The notes below the pieces were generated by a model. It did not search any database. It was not told the origin of the DNA and was given only the letters and a program-made list of their open reading frames with translations. Positions 25,862-34,418 of a stretch of 64,000 bases of DNA are shown here, piece by piece. Source of the DNA: Halovenus marina (GTDB lineage: Archaea; Halobacteriota; Halobacteria; Halobacteriales; Haloarculaceae). Where the stretch lies: NCBI RefSeq assembly GCF_051414115.1, contig NZ_JBLKNZ010000002.1, positions 62,001 to 126,000 on the forward strand, in the 5' to 3' direction. The first letter of the stretch is position 1. Each line of letters starts with the position of its first letter. A program made the translations under genes and the position numbers.

Positions 25862-26482
25862 ATGACCGAGAATACCGACTCAAACGAATCTCAGAAGCCA
25901 GGGAGTGCAAACAGCGGGTGTTCCAACCACACCGAACAGCGATCATCCACCGGATGCCAGGGTAGTGGTGCTTCCCCGCCGTGTGATGCGTGTGACACCA
26001 CCCAGTACGACAAACTCCACGAAGTCTCTCTTGGTGAGCGGGCGTATGATGTGTGTGGTGATTGCCTCCAGCTCCTCGTTGACGACGTCGAGGAGTACTA
26101 CTGGTGGGACCGCCTGACTGAAGCGCACTACAATCGCGCTGCGGAGTTTCTGCGCTCCCTTAATGCAGTCTGGTGCGTCAAAGATCAGGCGTACGCTGGC
26201 GGGGAACTGTGGGTTCACACTCCCTATTGCGATGCTGCAGTCGTCAGAGATGTGTGTGACCACTTTGGGTTCCAGATTCGCTGGTTTAGCGTTGTATACC
26301 CCTTTGACGATGGATTCGAGTGCGTCTCAGAGCACGGCCCCTGTGTCGAAATCAACCTCACGTTCACGACCCACGATTCGGATCCACTCCCGCTTGAATA
26401 CGACATTCAGAATGACGTGACCTACCACGAAATCGAGTGGCTTGACGAGGATCGGCGCCTGTTCACGTCACCTCTCGAGTAG
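25862..26482 (+). CDS. Zinc-ribbon-containing haloarchaeal protein, function unknown
   Basis: This 206-residue protein has an N-terminal low-complexity region of 35 residues rich in S, N and G. CDACDTTQYDKLHEVSLGERAYDVCGDC follows, two CxxC pairs about 20 residues apart typical of a zinc ribbon. The rest is acidic with many aromatic residues (EEYYWWDRL, CVKDQAYAGGELWVHTPYCD). I do not recognise the family. It ends about 300 bp before the first ORB-like repeat of the origin, so it may be a replicon-associated gene. The zinc ribbon suggests nucleic acid or protein binding. Confidence 0.65.
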   Translation: MTENTDSNESQKPGSANSGCSNHTEQRSSTGCQGSGASPPCDACDTTQYDKLHEVSLGERAYDVCGDCLQLLVDDVEEYYWWDRLTEAHYNRAAEFLRSLNAVWCVKDQAYAGGELWVHTPYCDAAVVRDVCDHFGFQIRWFSVVYPFDDGFECVSEHGPCVEINLTFTTHDSDPLPLEYDIQNDVTYHEIEWLDEDRRLFTSPLE

Positions 26483-26784
26483 TTCAGACTTGCAGATCGA
26501 ATTGTCTCTCCGACGTTTGTACAAACGCCTCACTATTGGCGACCCACCCTGAGCGTCCAGAGTCTGTATTCCACGCTCACCGATATAGTCATAAATACAT
26601 CGGTAGAATTGGAATATATGAGGGAAGCGGAGCTACGGGTTGACTCTGCAATAAAATAATGTGCCTCTATTGGTAAATGCGTGACCACCACGCGACCTTC
26701 GAGTCAGCACTCGCGATGCTCGACCGGATGCACGAGGTTCGTTTCTGAGAATATCTATCCTGCTCGAAAGTTTTTCAGACACAG

Positions 26785-26804
26785 ACACCCCTCTATCGAT
26801 GTGT
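26785..26804 (-). repeat. ORB-like repeat 1
   Basis: ACACCCCTCTATCGATGTGT, in the minus-strand orientation of the repeat. It is the farthest upstream copy and points opposite to copies 2 and 3. Confidence 0.85.
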
Positions 26805-26983
26805 TTTGGGCCTGGATTGTAGCCAACTTTGAGTAGCATTACGATTCAAAGATCACCGACTTGGCTTTTAGAGGACAGAGAGGACGAGTCTATACGGATT
26901 TGTATACTGGACCAGAATGCAGAGGTGATTAACAATTTTGTTGTTTTGGAGTGGTCAAATAGGAGTTGATTGAAACAGATCGA

Positions 26984-27005
26984 ACACATCGATAGAGGGG
27001 TGTGT
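26984..27005 (+). repeat. ORB-like repeat 2
   Basis: Plus orientation, core CATCGATAGAGGGGTGTG, a full 22-bp match to copy 3. Confidence 0.88.
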
Positions 27006-27172
27006 GAGTGCTAGTTCTAGTAAACTAGAAGAAGGAAGAAGAGCGTATGGAGATCAATTCAGGAAGTACGGATATAGTCCTTGAGAAGGCCTTAGCATGA
27101 GAATATACACAGAGTTATCTCTCTCGAATATCTCAAGTTGTGTTTCGAGACCCCTCCCGTTGAATACGGAAA

Positions 27173-27194
27173 ACACATCGATAGAGGGGTGTGT
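27173..27194 (+). repeat. ORB-like repeat 3
   Basis: Plus orientation, same 22-bp sequence as copy 2, 189 bp downstream of it and about 165 bp before the orc1 start. Confidence 0.88.
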
Positions 27195-27358
27195 CTGTAT
27201 CGAAGAGAGACATCAGAACACATCGTTAGACGTATCGTAAAAGATAGTCTGAGTACCGCATCTAAAAGCAGGAAAGCTAGATAGAATCGTTCTACTCATA
27301 GAATTCATATCGATAGAGGTGGGGAACCTTTTTATTATCTCCCTGTATGATTCACCTC

Positions 27359-28828
27359 ATGGATACTGACGACACTGATAGTTCTCAACGAGAGTCGAGA
27401 ACTTCAGAGAGCGATCCCCCGGAACAAGCTGAACTTTCGTCTGAGTCCATATCAACAGATAGCAGTGGAAGTGATCTCCCTGACTCGAGCGACGAATCGG
27501 ATACAGCGACACCCGAGGAAAGTTCAGGCACAGAATCACAATCAATCGAAGATATGTTGCTCGAATTTGATCAGCAAGAGGGGTTAATTCGTGATCGCTC
27601 GCTTCTCGATCCTAATTACGTCGTTGAAGAAGATCGAATCGTTGGTCGCGATACACAACTCCAGAAAGTCACAAAAATGCTGCGAGTGGCTCTCGGAGAT
27701 AATCGACCACCGAACCTCTTCCTCTATGGCCCGTCTGGCACGGGTAAATCACTGATTACGAAAGCGGTTTGTAAAAATATCAGTAGCATCTGTGAATCCC
27801 GAGATATCCAGTTCGGAACAATTGAAGTCAACTGCCAAGACCTCGATACGCTCGGAGTTGCGGTGTATGAACTAACGAAACAGGCAGCTGATGAAGCTGG
27901 AGTTGACGTCCAGGTGCCCAAACACGGCGTCGCGACGAAAGAAAAATGGGACGAGCTTTATCGAATCGTCAACGAAAACTTCGATTCTGTCGTGTTCGTG
28001 CTCGACGAACTCGATATGCTCGTGGGCCGACGAGATAAAAAGGAACCCGCGTTTTCACGCCTACTCTATCAACTTTCACGGTCAGGAGCGAATGACGACC
28101 TAAACGCATATCTTTCGGTAGTAGCAATCTCGAACGACACCCGATTGATGGAATCAGTTGGAAGTCGTGCCCATAGCTCGTTTACCCCTGAGGATGTTCA
28201 CTTCGATGACTACGATGCGAACCAATTGAAGGCTATTCTTCGACGGCGGAAAGACGCCTTCCATGACGGCGTAGTTAATGAAGATGTCATCCCTCTTGCA
28301 GCTGCATTCGCGGCTCAGACACACGGTGATGCACGGAAAGCTATTGATCTGATTCGAGTGGCTGGCGAGCTTGCAGAACGTGAAGGAGACGACCATGTGG
28401 GCGAAAAACACGTGAGAGAAGCGCAAGACAAAGTCGAAAAGAACCGTGTCCTCGAGGTTGTCAGAGGAATCAGTACGCAGAAAAAACTCTGTCTCTATGC
28501 GACTGCAGCAGTCGCTGCTGAAACAGAAGATGGCTCTGCCCGGAGTACGACCGGATATCGGGTCTATCAATTCCTCACTGACACGATCGACACGGACCAA
28601 TATCATCAAGAAACGTATGTCAACAAAATGAAGGAGCTAACTACGTATTCACTGGTTGACTTCGAGCGGAGAAGCCACGGCCCAAGTTCAGGGATGTTTC
28701 TGGAATTCCAGTTCGGTGAACGACCGGATACGATATTGGAGACGCTTCGCGAGGATTCGCGACTCGAGATGGTTTCGAGCAATGAAGTCGAGACGGTTGT
28801 CCATGCTCAACTGCGAAATCGGAATTAG
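27359..28828 (+). CDS. orc1: Orc1/Cdc6 replication initiator
   Basis: From ATG 27359 the protein is 489 residues (an ATG 12 bp upstream is also in frame). The first 65 residues are a disordered S/E/D-rich tail. AAA+ motifs follow: Walker A YGPSGTGKS at about 124-131 and Walker B VVFVLDELDML near 215, with a sensor I region VVAISND. The C-terminus after about residue 390 is the winged-helix DNA-binding domain. Haloarchaeal Orc1 proteins bind the ORB repeats next to their own gene, and six such repeats flank this one. The long acidic N-terminal tail is a little unusual. It is intact and the most likely active initiator of the replicon. Confidence 0.93.
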   Translation: MDTDDTDSSQRESRTSESDPPEQAELSSESISTDSSGSDLPDSSDESDTATPEESSGTESQSIEDMLLEFDQQEGLIRDRSLLDPNYVVEEDRIVGRDTQLQKVTKMLRVALGDNRPPNLFLYGPSGTGKSLITKAVCKNISSICESRDIQFGTIEVNCQDLDTLGVAVYELTKQAADEAGVDVQVPKHGVATKEKWDELYRIVNENFDSVVFVLDELDMLVGRRDKKEPAFSRLLYQLSRSGANDDLNAYLSVVAISNDTRLMESVGSRAHSSFTPEDVHFDDYDANQLKAILRRRKDAFHDGVVNEDVIPLAAAFAAQTHGDARKAIDLIRVAGELAEREGDDHVGEKHVREAQDKVEKNRVLEVVRGISTQKKLCLYATAAVAAETEDGSARSTTGYRVYQFLTDTIDTDQYHQETYVNKMKELTTYSLVDFERRSHGPSSGMFLEFQFGERPDTILETLREDSRLEMVSSNEVETVVHAQLRNRN

Positions 28829-28863
28829 CCACTATTTCTGGAAGTTCATTCTTCCCCCTACGC

Positions 28864-28885
28864 ACACCCCTCTATCGAAGTGTGT
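28864..28885 (-). repeat. ORB-like repeat 4
   Basis: Minus orientation, ACACCCCTCTATCGAAGTGT, with one change (GAAG for GATG) from the others. It lies 36 bp after the orc1 stop. Confidence 0.85.
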
Positions 28886-29016
28886 AGATCAACCGTTCGC
28901 ATAGCAACTTTGATCTCGAAGAACGGATCCTGGGGGTTGTAGATAAGAACTGATGATCTCTAAGAAGTATCGAGGCTGACTACGCATCTCCTCGATTATC
29001 TTACGCCTCGATCAGT

Positions 29017-29038
29017 ACACACCCCTCTATCGATGTGT
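29017..29038 (-). repeat. ORB-like repeat 5
   Basis: Minus orientation, exact reverse complement of copies 2 and 3. Confidence 0.88.
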
Positions 29039-29060
29039 ACCTTCTGAGCGATGATTGAGG

Positions 29061-29082
29061 ACACACCCCTCTATCGATGTGT
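29061..29082 (-). repeat. ORB-like repeat 6
   Basis: Minus orientation, exact match, only 44 bp (about four helical turns) from copy 5, so the two face the same side of the helix. Confidence 0.88.
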
Positions 29083-29200
29083 AGCGATTTGTGTTGTGTA
29101 TTCCATAATTAAACCCATATTACTTTCATAATGGTAATCGTTTGTATGATGTCGAATTATTTTTCGCGCGATCAGCGGGTGTGGCATCAATTCGCAATAT

Positions 29201-29243
29201 GTTAACCAACATATAGACCGATCCGCAGAGATTGTTGGTTAAC
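29201..29243. repeat. Palindrome copy 2 (11-bp arms, 21-bp spacer)
   Basis: GTTAACCAACA at 29201-29211 and TGTTGGTTAAC at 29233-29243 are perfect 11-bp arms around a 21-bp spacer that contains AGACCGA, as in copy 1. It lies about 120 bp beyond the last ORB-like repeat and has no clear gene directly downstream. Nothing else is supported in 29244-29524. Confidence 0.8.
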
Positions 29244-29524
29244 TATTTTCATAACCTGTAGGCAATCATGAGTTTTAATGAGTATATTGACATTAAGCGA
29301 AAACAATAATAGACTATACTCTGATGATAGTTTTGCTGCCTTTCAGGCAGCTACCTCTAACGGCAACTCGGATCCCATCGACAAGCTCGTGTCCGACCCG
29401 TGCATGGGAGGATTGTATCCTGTCAGGCCAAAGGGAGCGGCTTTCCACGGGACTCCTCGAACTCGTCAAACCAATCCCATGGCAGATCGGGGGTTCTCCC
29501 ACTACCCGATCTTCAATTGTGACC

Positions 29525-29580
29525 GCTCTGTTGAAACCCTCAATTTGTGATAGGCTACAGAACTCGTGCTGAATAGAGGG
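29525..29580 (+). repeat. Dispersed 57-bp repeat, copy R1
   Basis: It starts GCTCTGTTGAAACCCTCA, then TTGTGATAG, and ends GTGCTGAATAGAGGG. It matches four other copies at 33961, 40508, 49630 and 50222. The IS5-type element inserted at its right edge, so its last bases overlap the target duplication. Confidence 0.65.
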
Positions 29581-29583
29581 CGC

Positions 29584-30518
29584 GGGCCGTGTTTAGACGG
29601 AAGAGAGACGCTATCTCTCCAGTGGTTTTGAGGAACTGAAGCGGGACGAGGGGAGTATGCCATCTCAACTCGCCCGCTTCACTGACCGAATCGTCGATTT
29701 GTCTCAAAAAGCTGTCGTTGGCAATCCTGCTCCAGCAGTCAAGAAAGGTGACGCCGGCTACGCCGACTGGGTGATTGTCGCGCTTCACTGTCTCAGAGAG
29801 TATCTTGATCATCCGTATCGGCGGTTGCTCGATGTCCTTCACGAGATGCCTGGAATCGTTGGGAAACTCGGCCTCACGGTGGATGAACTACCGGACTTCA
29901 CCACTGTGTGTACGCGCAAGCAAGACCTCGAAATGCGGATCTGGCGGACGCTGCTGCGGGTGTCTGGGTCGTTCCACGAACGCGGTGACGTCCAGGCAAT
30001 CGACTCGACGAGTCTTGCCCAACGAAAGTCGAGCCATAATTACGCAAAACGCGTCGAAGACACCTTCGAGTCAGTCAAAATCACGTTTCTCGTCGATTGT
30101 GACAGCGGCGCGATCCTTGACGTTCACTGTGCGATGACGCTGCCGCACGACACCCAGATCGCCTGGCAAGTTCTAACGCGAAATCTTCACCAGCTGGAGA
30201 CAGTCGTCGCGGACAAAGGCTTCGACTGGGACGATCTCCGCCACAAACTACGGGATGAGGGCATTAGACCGGTCATCAAACATCGTGAGTTTTACTCACT
30301 GGACGCAGCGCACAACGCACGGATCGACGATGACACGTATCATCGTCGCTCAATTGTCGAGGCGATTTTCTTCTCACTTCGCAAACGGTTCGGCATCCCA
30401 AACCGGGCTAGAACGTGGTTTGGGCAGTTTCGAGAGGTTGTCCTAAAGGCCGCAGTCCGAAACCTCGAACTATCCGTGAGGCTCTGAAACATTCGATTGT
30501 GCGCCTCTAAACAAGGCC
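29584..30518 (+). mobile_element. Complete IS5-type insertion sequence
   Basis: The 935-bp element has imperfect terminal inverted repeats GGGCCGTGTTTAGACG and GGCCTTGTTTAGAGG. An 8-bp direct target duplication GAGGGCGC lies at 29576-29583 and 30519-30526. It contains a single intact transposase gene. The clean duplication suggests a recent insertion. The MITE at 47651-47789 has the same type of ends. Confidence 0.88.
29657..30487 (+). CDS. IS5-type DDE transposase
   Basis: This 276-residue protein carries the catalytic triad as VQAIDSTSL (Asp), TVVADKGFD (Asp) and RRSIVEAIFFSLRKRFG (Glu followed by the R/K helix), the DDE arrangement of IS4/IS5-related transposases. It fills a 935-bp element with inverted ends and target duplications, so it is probably functional. 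A short leader of about 70 bp separates it from the left end. It may also act in trans on the MITE at 47651-47789. Confidence 0.9.
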   Translation: MPSQLARFTDRIVDLSQKAVVGNPAPAVKKGDAGYADWVIVALHCLREYLDHPYRRLLDVLHEMPGIVGKLGLTVDELPDFTTVCTRKQDLEMRIWRTLLRVSGSFHERGDVQAIDSTSLAQRKSSHNYAKRVEDTFESVKITFLVDCDSGAILDVHCAMTLPHDTQIAWQVLTRNLHQLETVVADKGFDWDDLRHKLRDEGIRPVIKHREFYSLDAAHNARIDDDTYHRRSIVEAIFFSLRKRFGIPNRARTWFGQFREVVLKAAVRNLELSVRL

Positions 30519-30542
30519 GAGGGCGCATATACAGCACTGAAA

Positions 30543-33500
30543 CTAGTCAGCTAGCTGCTGTTTCAATTCCTCAATACGATCTTCTTTAACATCACCTGCC
30601 TCTGCTATACTATCAACCAGTTTTCTAGCACTACTCCGAATCTGGCTGTTACTATTGTTCTTAACTAGGCTCTCTAAACGGGTAAGAACCGTTTCTTCCT
30701 CTCCATAGTACTCTTCGAAATCTCCCATTTTCTCGATAAGGTTTGCGACCTGCCTATTGTTGAGATTGGAGCCCTCGAATTGATCTGAAAGGCGCTCAGC
30801 AACCCATTCGCCGTCACCTTGTTCGATTATACCGCTTCCAGACATGGAGCTAAAGACTTCAACGAGAGGGAACAGTTGGTTCTGCTGAATATTATTGCGT
30901 AACTCTCGACGTAACTGGCTATCCAGATTCCTCGCCACCGCCTTTTTCTGATCTTCAGTCAACTTCTGGTTGACTTCCTGCCAAAGATCTTTGAAGGCTC
31001 GGTGGTCCTGATGGTTGCCGGAAAGGAGAGAATCCAATTGGGTAAGCATACTCTCCTGCTCAGAATCATCTAAATCGTCGAATACTGCGAAGCCTGCTCT
31101 AAGATATGTTTTCTTCTGATCTGCGTTATTCGAGTTACTAATCTGCGTGCGGCACCGGTCTAAGACCTGTTCACGTACAGGCCCGAAGCGATCAGGATAT
31201 TCTGTGAATATCTTGGCCCCTATCTGGTTATTCGAGTGATCATTATCCTCGCAGAGCATCTTAACCAATTCAAAGAGACGCTTATTGTGTTTATCCGGAA
31301 TAGCAGGTATTAATGAATTGATGACGAAGCTATCGTTATTCAGCTTATTCGGAACCTGACTACAGACACTATCAACCGTGTTCTCGTCATCGAAGATTGG
31401 AACACCTTCCTCCTCTGCATGTTGGGCGATTTGTTGAATCCTGCCCTGGTTCCAGCGGCCTAGCAAGTTTGCAATCCAATCTTGGAAGTCCTCTTTCGTC
31501 CCCGGGCTATAAGACTCGTAGAAACTGATAGCCACCTTAGCTAAGTCAACAGGTTGCCCGTTAGCAGACGAGACCCTATCTTCCAGAATATCGAACAGTC
31601 GATCACCAGTCTCCCGCGTGACTTGGCCGTTCAACCGGCTCAAGTACTGCTGGAGTTCATTGTTATACTGATTTCCTTGCTCGTTATCGACTTCATCCTC
31701 CAGATCTAGCAACTGCTCCACGAAGTACTGTCTTCCATTAGCTCTTGCCTGGCTGTCTAACTGCATGTAGTACTCAGTTTCCTCAAACTGATTCCGCTGA
31801 CTATCCCACGTAACCGATTCAGCAGCCCGTTCTAACAGGTCGGAATTTGCCAGCTTCTTAGACTGCTCTGTCTGACTTAAAATCTCCAGAGAACGGTTGA
31901 AACCGCTGTCAAGATCAAGCAACGTCTCACAGAGCTGTGTCTGCGCTTCCTCCGGCACCTGATCAGCATGATCTACGAAAGCCTGCAAAACATTTTCTCG
32001 AAGCTGACCTCCAGAATCCACTTCCTGCGAGTACCTAGTGAAGATAGTTCGCTGGTTCTCATCCGGTATCTCAAGAAGAACAGGGAAGAACTCCTCCGGA
32101 TCAAAGTCCGAGAGATAACCCTGAGCAGGTTCAAGAACAAGGTATCTACCGAGAACTTCTGCCACATCACCTTGATACTCTTCCTCGAACTCATCAAATA
32201 CCGTTAGAAGAGTACCAACCGTACTAAAGAGGGGATTAAACCGGGCCTCTGAAACATAACTATCCAGGGTACTATCAATTGCCTGGAGGTAGGGTGAAAT
32301 CGACTGATCATCCTCACGGATCGACTCTATCTTGTTACGGACATCACCCTCCTGTCTGGTTCTAAGATTCTGAAGGAAAGCCTCAGCATCGCTAAGATCA
32401 CTAAGGAACGACGGTTCACCAAGGCGCAGGAACGGTTGAGGGTTATCCACTCGGTAAGGAATTGTGGACCGCAAGAACTTCTCAAGACGTGACTCACTGT
32501 CGGTAGATCCGTTCTCTTTCCTCAGAAGATCCTCAATCCTATTTTCACGGTCGCCCTCAGATAAGTCGCCCCGGAAATACTCTCTCACGTCTTCAAGGAG
32601 TCGAGGATCGTCCTCTAACTCTGAATAAAACTCCGGGAAGTCCTCCTGTAACACCATAACCTTCGCTAAGAAATCAAGGTGGTCTGTCAGAGCCCCTTCG
32701 TCGAGGTGATCCTCCTCTTCGATCTGCTCAGCAAGTATTCGAAGTGTCGTCAGTTGATTCAGAGACTGCTTGATTCTACGTGGATTTTTGACATAGGCAC
32801 TTGTGATAACATCAATAACGTTTTGATCGAACGGCTCTGCTAAATTGTCGTTCTTGCTTTTGGCGTATTCCTCGATATCTTCAGGGATGAAACGGGGAAT
32901 ACGAATGTGTGTTTGGAAGAATTTCCGTAAAAACTCACGCCCATTTCTTTTACTCTCGAAATACTCTCCTCGATCATCAATCGATTCGATATGGCTCTTA
33001 AGCGCCTGGTCATCACAAGGAATAATATAGACACACTGATCCTTCTCCAGGAAGGTCTTCAGCGAAACTAGGACATCATATACTGTTTCGCTCTCGCACC
33101 TGTCCAGGTTGTCAATAGATATTACGACTTTGTCAGCATCCGTCTCATCAAGAATACGTTCGAATAGGTTCTCATAGGCACCAGACCACTCCCTCCGTGG
33201 GTACAGAAATTTTCTCTGAAGGGTATCAGTGGCATCGGAAAGTTGCTTAGCCATATGAAGGAACAAAGGAGCGAGTACAACGGTGAAGATACCAGCTCCT
33301 ATAGGTGGAGAGATGAAGATACCTGCAAGAAGAGCTATTGCCGATATGCCGACAATACTGTAAGCAACGTACTTCTGTTCGTGGAAAAACTGTTTTACAG
33401 CTTCCTTTGTAGAGCGTTCGTCCTTTGTCCGCTCTGAGGCTTCCTCAACATCATACAGTTCGTCTGTAATCTTCTCCTCTCCTAGAACAGCTGGCTTGCC

Positions 33501-33833
33501 TTCATCATCTGTTTGCCCTGTTTTCTCACCTATGGCCCGGTCCAAATTCAAAAGAAGATCCGTTCTGATGGACTCTTCAGCATGTTTCCAAGCATCGAAC
33601 TCCACACAAACATAACCCGATTCAGAATCCCTCAGCCGTGAATATAGCATCCGGATGATCGAAGTTTTACCGGACCCCCATTCACCGAAAACACCGATAT
33701 TCCAAGCTGGATCGGCGTTTTTCACCATCTGTTCCAAAGTGTCTACATACTCTTTGTGGCGGAATTCATCCTCATCTACAGCCTCTATCGGAGAATCAGA
33801 GAGAAACTTGTCCCTACCGTCTTCCGCAGTCAT
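30543..33833 (-). CDS. KAP-family P-loop NTPase with long C-terminal helical region
   Basis: From ATG 33833 the protein is 1096 residues; a GTG two codons upstream is less likely because a TATA-like box fits the ATG. Walker A is FGEWGSGKTS at about residues 49-58 and Walker B-like VVISIDNLDRC near 250. A hydrophobic hairpin at about residues 160-200 (YSIVGISAIALLAGIF and IFTVVLAPLFL) interrupts the P-loop domain, as in KAP NTPases, which are membrane-linked STAND-like ATPases. Residues 450-1096 are acidic helical repeats, suitable for sensing or scaffolding. KAP proteins are frequent in phage-defence islands. The codon use is AT-richer than flanking genes, a sign of transfer. The target is unknown. 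Confidence 0.87.
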   Translation of the reverse strand: MTAEDGRDKFLSDSPIEAVDEDEFRHKEYVDTLEQMVKNADPAWNIGVFGEWGSGKTSIIRMLYSRLRDSESGYVCVEFDAWKHAEESIRTDLLLNLDRAIGEKTGQTDDEGKPAVLGEEKITDELYDVEEASERTKDERSTKEAVKQFFHEQKYVAYSIVGISAIALLAGIFISPPIGAGIFTVVLAPLFLHMAKQLSDATDTLQRKFLYPRREWSGAYENLFERILDETDADKVVISIDNLDRCESETVYDVLVSLKTFLEKDQCVYIIPCDDQALKSHIESIDDRGEYFESKRNGREFLRKFFQTHIRIPRFIPEDIEEYAKSKNDNLAEPFDQNVIDVITSAYVKNPRRIKQSLNQLTTLRILAEQIEEEDHLDEGALTDHLDFLAKVMVLQEDFPEFYSELEDDPRLLEDVREYFRGDLSEGDRENRIEDLLRKENGSTDSESRLEKFLRSTIPYRVDNPQPFLRLGEPSFLSDLSDAEAFLQNLRTRQEGDVRNKIESIREDDQSISPYLQAIDSTLDSYVSEARFNPLFSTVGTLLTVFDEFEEEYQGDVAEVLGRYLVLEPAQGYLSDFDPEEFFPVLLEIPDENQRTIFTRYSQEVDSGGQLRENVLQAFVDHADQVPEEAQTQLCETLLDLDSGFNRSLEILSQTEQSKKLANSDLLERAAESVTWDSQRNQFEETEYYMQLDSQARANGRQYFVEQLLDLEDEVDNEQGNQYNNELQQYLSRLNGQVTRETGDRLFDILEDRVSSANGQPVDLAKVAISFYESYSPGTKEDFQDWIANLLGRWNQGRIQQIAQHAEEEGVPIFDDENTVDSVCSQVPNKLNNDSFVINSLIPAIPDKHNKRLFELVKMLCEDNDHSNNQIGAKIFTEYPDRFGPVREQVLDRCRTQISNSNNADQKKTYLRAGFAVFDDLDDSEQESMLTQLDSLLSGNHQDHRAFKDLWQEVNQKLTEDQKKAVARNLDSQLRRELRNNIQQNQLFPLVEVFSSMSGSGIIEQGDGEWVAERLSDQFEGSNLNNRQVANLIEKMGDFEEYYGEEETVLTRLESLVKNNSNSQIRSSARKLVDSIAEAGDVKEDRIEELKQQLAD

Positions 33834-33856
33834 AACCACAATAATGAACTTGACTG

Positions 33857-33864
33857 ATAAATAA
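33857..33864 (-). promoter_or_regulatory. TATA-like box for the KAP NTPase gene
   Basis: TTATTTATC-type sequence on the minus strand is 28 bp before the ATG at 33833, consistent with leaderless transcription. Confidence 0.55.
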
Positions 33865-33960
33865 CTAATGAGTATACTTCCACAGTCTCTTGCTGATCTT
33901 TAGGAACCGCATCCAGCCCGCCGTACCTGAATCATCAGCTGACATGACTACAGAGGACGA

Positions 33961-34028
33961 TTAGTGCTGAACTCAGTCTTTGTATTTTGCACGGGGCTTG
34001 TGTCACCTTCTGAGGGTTTCAACAAGGT
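33961..34028 (-). repeat. Dispersed 57-bp repeat, copy R4
   Basis: Read on the minus strand it starts CCTTGTTGAAACCCTCAGAA, then GGTGACA, and its far part reads GTGCAAAATACAAAG. The 5' half is close to the other copies and the 3' half has diverged. Confidence 0.5.
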
Positions 34029-34103
34029 CACTGTGACAAGTCTCGCTACAGTAACTCTGATCAAAGAACTCGATTATATTAGGTTCTCAATAGTCTGAAA
34101 AGC

Positions 34104-34157
34104 CAGCAGCGTTGGCAGAGATGAACTGGATTGGCAGTAGAGTCGCCAACGCTGTTG
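34104..34157. repeat. Inverted repeat CAGCAGCGTTGGC / GCCAACGCTGTTG
   Basis: The arms at about 34104-34116 and 34144-34156 pair at 12 of 13 positions around a 27-bp spacer. It lies just before the G-rich tract in the gap 33866-34418, which holds no gene. It could be a terminator or the edge of a mobile segment. Confidence 0.5.
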
Positions 34158-34163
34158 GGATGA

Positions 34164-34187
34164 GGGGGTTGGGGGTGGGGGTTGGGG
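34164..34187 (+). other. Potential G-quadruplex tract
   Basis: Four runs of G (5, 5, 5 and 4) separated by TT, T and TT form a compact quadruplex-capable motif on the plus strand. It lies between two inverted repeats upstream of the amidohydrolase gene. Confidence 0.6.
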
Positions 34188-34188
34188 T

Positions 34189-34204
34189 GCCACCAATTGG
34201 TGGC
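34189..34204. repeat. Perfect 16-bp palindrome
   Basis: GCCACCAATTGGTGGC follows the G-rich tract and is followed by GTCTCTTT. A related hairpin preceded by GGGG lies at 39695-39712. Together they bracket the amidohydrolase-MrfB-MrfA block in the same orientation. Confidence 0.6.
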
Positions 34205-34418
34205 GTCTCTTTGTAATTCGTCGATAGACTATAGTTCTTTTCCAAAATTTGCCCAATATGATCTGGTAAACATCTATGAGTGCGTTATGATATTTCTATT
34301 ACTATATTAAACTTCCACTCTGTTTCCAGTGTTTGTCTTTCTTTGATAGCAATAACTTATTTATTGTTCTCATCTGAACCAATCTCTCATCGGCGGGGAT
34401 ACCCGCAGTGAGACCGTA

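Larger units (their letters stand above)
26785..29082. other. Probable replication origin (orc1 with flanking ORB-like repeats)
   Basis: Six near-identical repeats with the core CATCGATAGAGGGGTGTG flank an intact orc1/cdc6 gene: three upstream (26785, 26984, 27173) and three downstream (28864, 29017, 29061), plus a partial match near 27309. Those downstream are inverted relative to the two nearest upstream. Haloarchaeal origins are typically an orc1 gene with an adjacent AT-rich segment and origin recognition boxes with a G-string in inverted orientation, so this matches. The AT-rich section 26880-27350 before the gene is the best unwinding candidate. No other gene is supported in 26483-27358 or 28829-29200; a 23-codon frame at 26677-26748 could be a gene remnant. 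Confidence 0.85.

Noticed and set aside
26677..26748. A 23-codon frame (RDHHATFESALAMLDRMHEV) near the origin
   Set aside because: It may be the tail of a lost gene, but it is too short and has no support as a real gene.
26785..29082. Repeated 22-bp units considered as a CRISPR array
   Set aside because: Spacing is irregular (44 to over 1600 bp), orientation changes, and the units flank an orc1 gene, so origin boxes explain them better.
29278..29550. Overlapping frames of 62-90 codons between the palindrome and the IS5-type element
   Set aside because: Three frames overlap on both strands and none resembles a known protein or has acidic bias.
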